Positions 62,028 through 64,000 of a stretch of DNA of 64,000 bases are shown in pieces. Source of the DNA: Leptodactylus fallax. Its lineage: Eukaryota; Chordata; Amphibia; Anura; Leptodactylidae. A program made the translations under genes and the position numbers. Location of the stretch: positions 3,549,501-3,613,500 of the forward strand of contig CAMRHE010000067.1 of NCBI GenBank assembly GCA_947044405.1, given 5' to 3'. The notes beneath the pieces were generated by a model that saw only the letters and a list, made by a program, of their open reading frames with translations, had not been told where the DNA came from and did not search any database. The number at the start of each line of letters is the position of its first letter. The first letter of the stretch is position 1.

Positions 62028-62458
62028 AGAGGACTTTTCACTACCTCCACATTTACAGGACCTTTACATCAATAAATAGCTGCTGCTCCACTGATTCTGG
62101 TACAGTTAGATTTTTTTTTTCTCTAGCCCCCACCATTCCCGAGCAATCAATGCTGTTAGTCTCTGTACTGTCAGAAGGGCGGTGTCAGGAAGGAGCAGAC
62201 AAGGGGTGTGATTCTGAGCTCTGCCAATGGCTGCCTCTGATTGGAGCTCTGAATCACGCCCCCCCCCCCCCGTGTCTGACACTGCCCTTCGGACATTGCA
62301 GAGCTTCAATAGCATATCAGACACCAAAACTAACTGCACTTGTTTCTCAGGAATGGTGGAGGCTAGAGAGAAAATTCCAACTGCGCTGGAATCAGTGGAG
62401 CTGCGCCTACTAACATATGCTAAGAGCTTGAATTAGTGGAGGTGGTGAAAGGTGCTCT
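62028..62458. mobile_element. TTAA-flanked palindromic MITE (CCTTTCACCACC family)
   Basis: 431-bp complete copy. TTAA lies at 62024-62027 and 62459-62462. Left end AGAGGACTTTTCACTACC and right end GGTGGTGAAAGGTGCTCT. Arms 'gtacagttag' plus 'ctctagcccccacc' pair with 'ggtggaggctagagag' plus 'ccaactgcgc'. The centre holds a second foldback with a C14 run. Confidence 0.92.
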
Positions 62459-62867
62459 TTAAACTCATCCATCCTTCCTCTCTTCTACGCTCTGAAGGTT
62501 AGCAGAGGGAGGGGGAGTAGCACATGACTGTAAGAACTTAACAGGTCTTTTTGTAGTCTGAAGTGATGTGGGCATCAGGGGTGCTTTAGGATGTCATAGT
62601 ATAGGGATAATGCAAAAAGTAATGCAGTAGAAGGGAGATGATGCACACAGCGGCAGTAACTTTATAGCTCCATTGTAAAACATACAATAGGACAACATTG
62701 GGGTCATCACTAATTGCAACTTACTAATATGTAGAGTTGAACCTTTTTAGTTGTTGAGTCGCATAGCAACTACTGTGCCTGCTTTTCTTGTAGTTATGGT
62801 AATAGGATAGGAGAGGAGTTGTATACAGAAACTCATAGGACATTATTAAAACAAACAAAAAAACAGT

Positions 62868-63175
62868 GTACAGAGCTAAAGGCAGACAGCTCCACCCACT
62901 GTGTAGTGGCAGTTAATGAGTACTGCAGCTCAGCTTCTATTGATTTGAATAGGACCTATGCTGCAGTAATCACTACCTATCACTACACAGTGTACAGAGT
63001 TGTTTGCCTCCAGTAATCACTAACTCCTACTATACAATGGACAGATCTACCTGTTTCCAGCTCAGTGCACTGTGTTTTAAAAGCACAGCAATTACTAATA
63101 TCAGATGATTGATATAGCTTCTGGGTGTCTGACCCTACCAATCTGATATTTGTGACCTGTGCTTAGGATACCCCT
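62868..63175. repeat. dispersed repeat with TTAA-type right end
   Basis: 'acagtgtacagag' occurs three times in related form, at 62864, 62985 and, more diverged, near 63043. The right end 'tgacctgtgcttaggatacccct' is followed by TTAA at 63176-63179. Shares blocks with 35380-35530. Confidence 0.5.
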
Positions 63176-63179
63176 TTAA

Positions 63180-64000
63180 CTATTGAGTTAAGAAAACTGT
63201 TTCAAAGGAACTTTTACTCACTGCTGCAATTTATCAGATTCAAGTTAAAGACTGCTACATCTGTACATGTCCTTTAACTACCCAAGTAAAGTCTAATATT
63301 GTGGATGGATCAAGAGTAGAATTACTTATTAGGTAAAATGAGCTGAAGTAACAGGAGAGTCTATGGAACTATCCCAAGTCCATACATAAATCAAACACTG
63401 GCACACCCTCCTTCCCCCTCGGCTGCGATGCCTCAGATCAGTAGTCAGGGTCTGGATAGTTAAACATATTATATTACAATCTATAGTAAAGGTTCTGTCT
63501 GCTCTGTTAATTGAACTCTATAACCAAAAACGTAAGGGTGGCAGATGTGATCGGTAATACTGGAAATTGCATTTTCTGCTGCGTACAGAGCGGTGCATAG
63601 TCCCATTTCTGTAACTTTTCTATCTAAACAGTAAGGGCACAAGATAGGTCAACAGATATAGATGGACTTTGTGGCTTTCTGATAACTCCAGACCAAATGT
63701 GAAAATGAGCTCAACTAGGAAGAAGTGCTAAATATTTAATTGAAGGTGTTTGGTGTCCCTCGGTGTAGAATCTGATCATGAAATCTATTGAGTCCACCCC
63801 GTAACAGCGATAGATTGTGGTAACATAGTGCTGACTACATAAAATGTCTATTGATGGTTCATTCCCATCTTGTAATACCCCTGACTATTCTTTATTATAT
63901 TTGCCAATTGAGTTTTTACCTAAGGCTATGTTCACACTGCCATCATTCTGTAAGCTGTTCTGATTAATCATAGTATTAGAATAATGAATTGAAGCGTTGA
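63180..64000. other. no gene seen
   Basis: Unique-looking AT-rich sequence. 'ctaaggctatgttcacactgcc' at 63922-63943 looks like the left end of another GTTCAC-type repeat that runs on. Confidence 0.35.

Overview
The window reads as non-coding, repeat-rich, AT-rich vertebrate DNA, most likely from an anuran amphibian. I found no host exon, rRNA gene, functional tRNA gene, operon or CRISPR array. The amphibian call is inference. It rests on Tc1/mariner elements, many palindromic TTAA-flanked MITEs, a tRNA-headed SINE with a tail ending in GCGCTATATA-like sequence, and MITE ends of the AGAGATGAGCGAA type that I associate with frog genomes.

The only recognisable protein-coding remains are transposases. 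Two copies of one Tc1-like family lie at 4935-6562 and 21829-23401. Their catalytic spacing is DD38E, which fits the Intruder branch. A third element of a different DD34E family lies at 23406-25044. The second and third elements are separated only by the bases TATA and sit between TA microsatellites. Each of the three transposases is broken differently: one nonsense codon; two compensating deletions plus loss of the catalytic glutamate; one single-base frameshift. An older fossil family (ends CAGTATTGTGCAAAAG) survives at 9533, 48182 and 52280.

Layout. 0-5 kb: small palindromic repeats, a TA microsatellite, a tandem duplication and a near-perfect 570-bp palindrome with a MITE at its centre. 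5-21 kb: first Tc1, several MITEs, a 31-bp minisatellite and a MITE with a 9-bp target duplication. 21.7-25.7 kb: Tc1 pair followed by about 500 bp of almost pure G/T homopolymers that may be an assembly or base-calling artefact. 26-34 kb: MITEs, two CTAT microsatellites sharing a common head, and a 931-bp array of an 18-bp minisatellite. 35-51 kb: MITEs including abutting TTAA elements at 49.3-50.65 kb, and a complete SINE. 52-64 kb: Tc1 fossil, an 850-bp GATA-type compound microsatellite and further TTAA MITEs.

Between the repeats are several long stretches that look unique and unusually structured: about 14.1, 17.4, 26.4, 28.0, 36.0, 38.5, 41.3, 45.4-46.5, 55.4 and 61.2 kb. They hold homeodomain, POU, FOX or E-box-like sites and have the texture of conserved non-coding elements. 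If cross-species alignment confirms this, the window is a regulatory gene desert or a large intron near a developmental gene. I cannot name that gene from the sequence.
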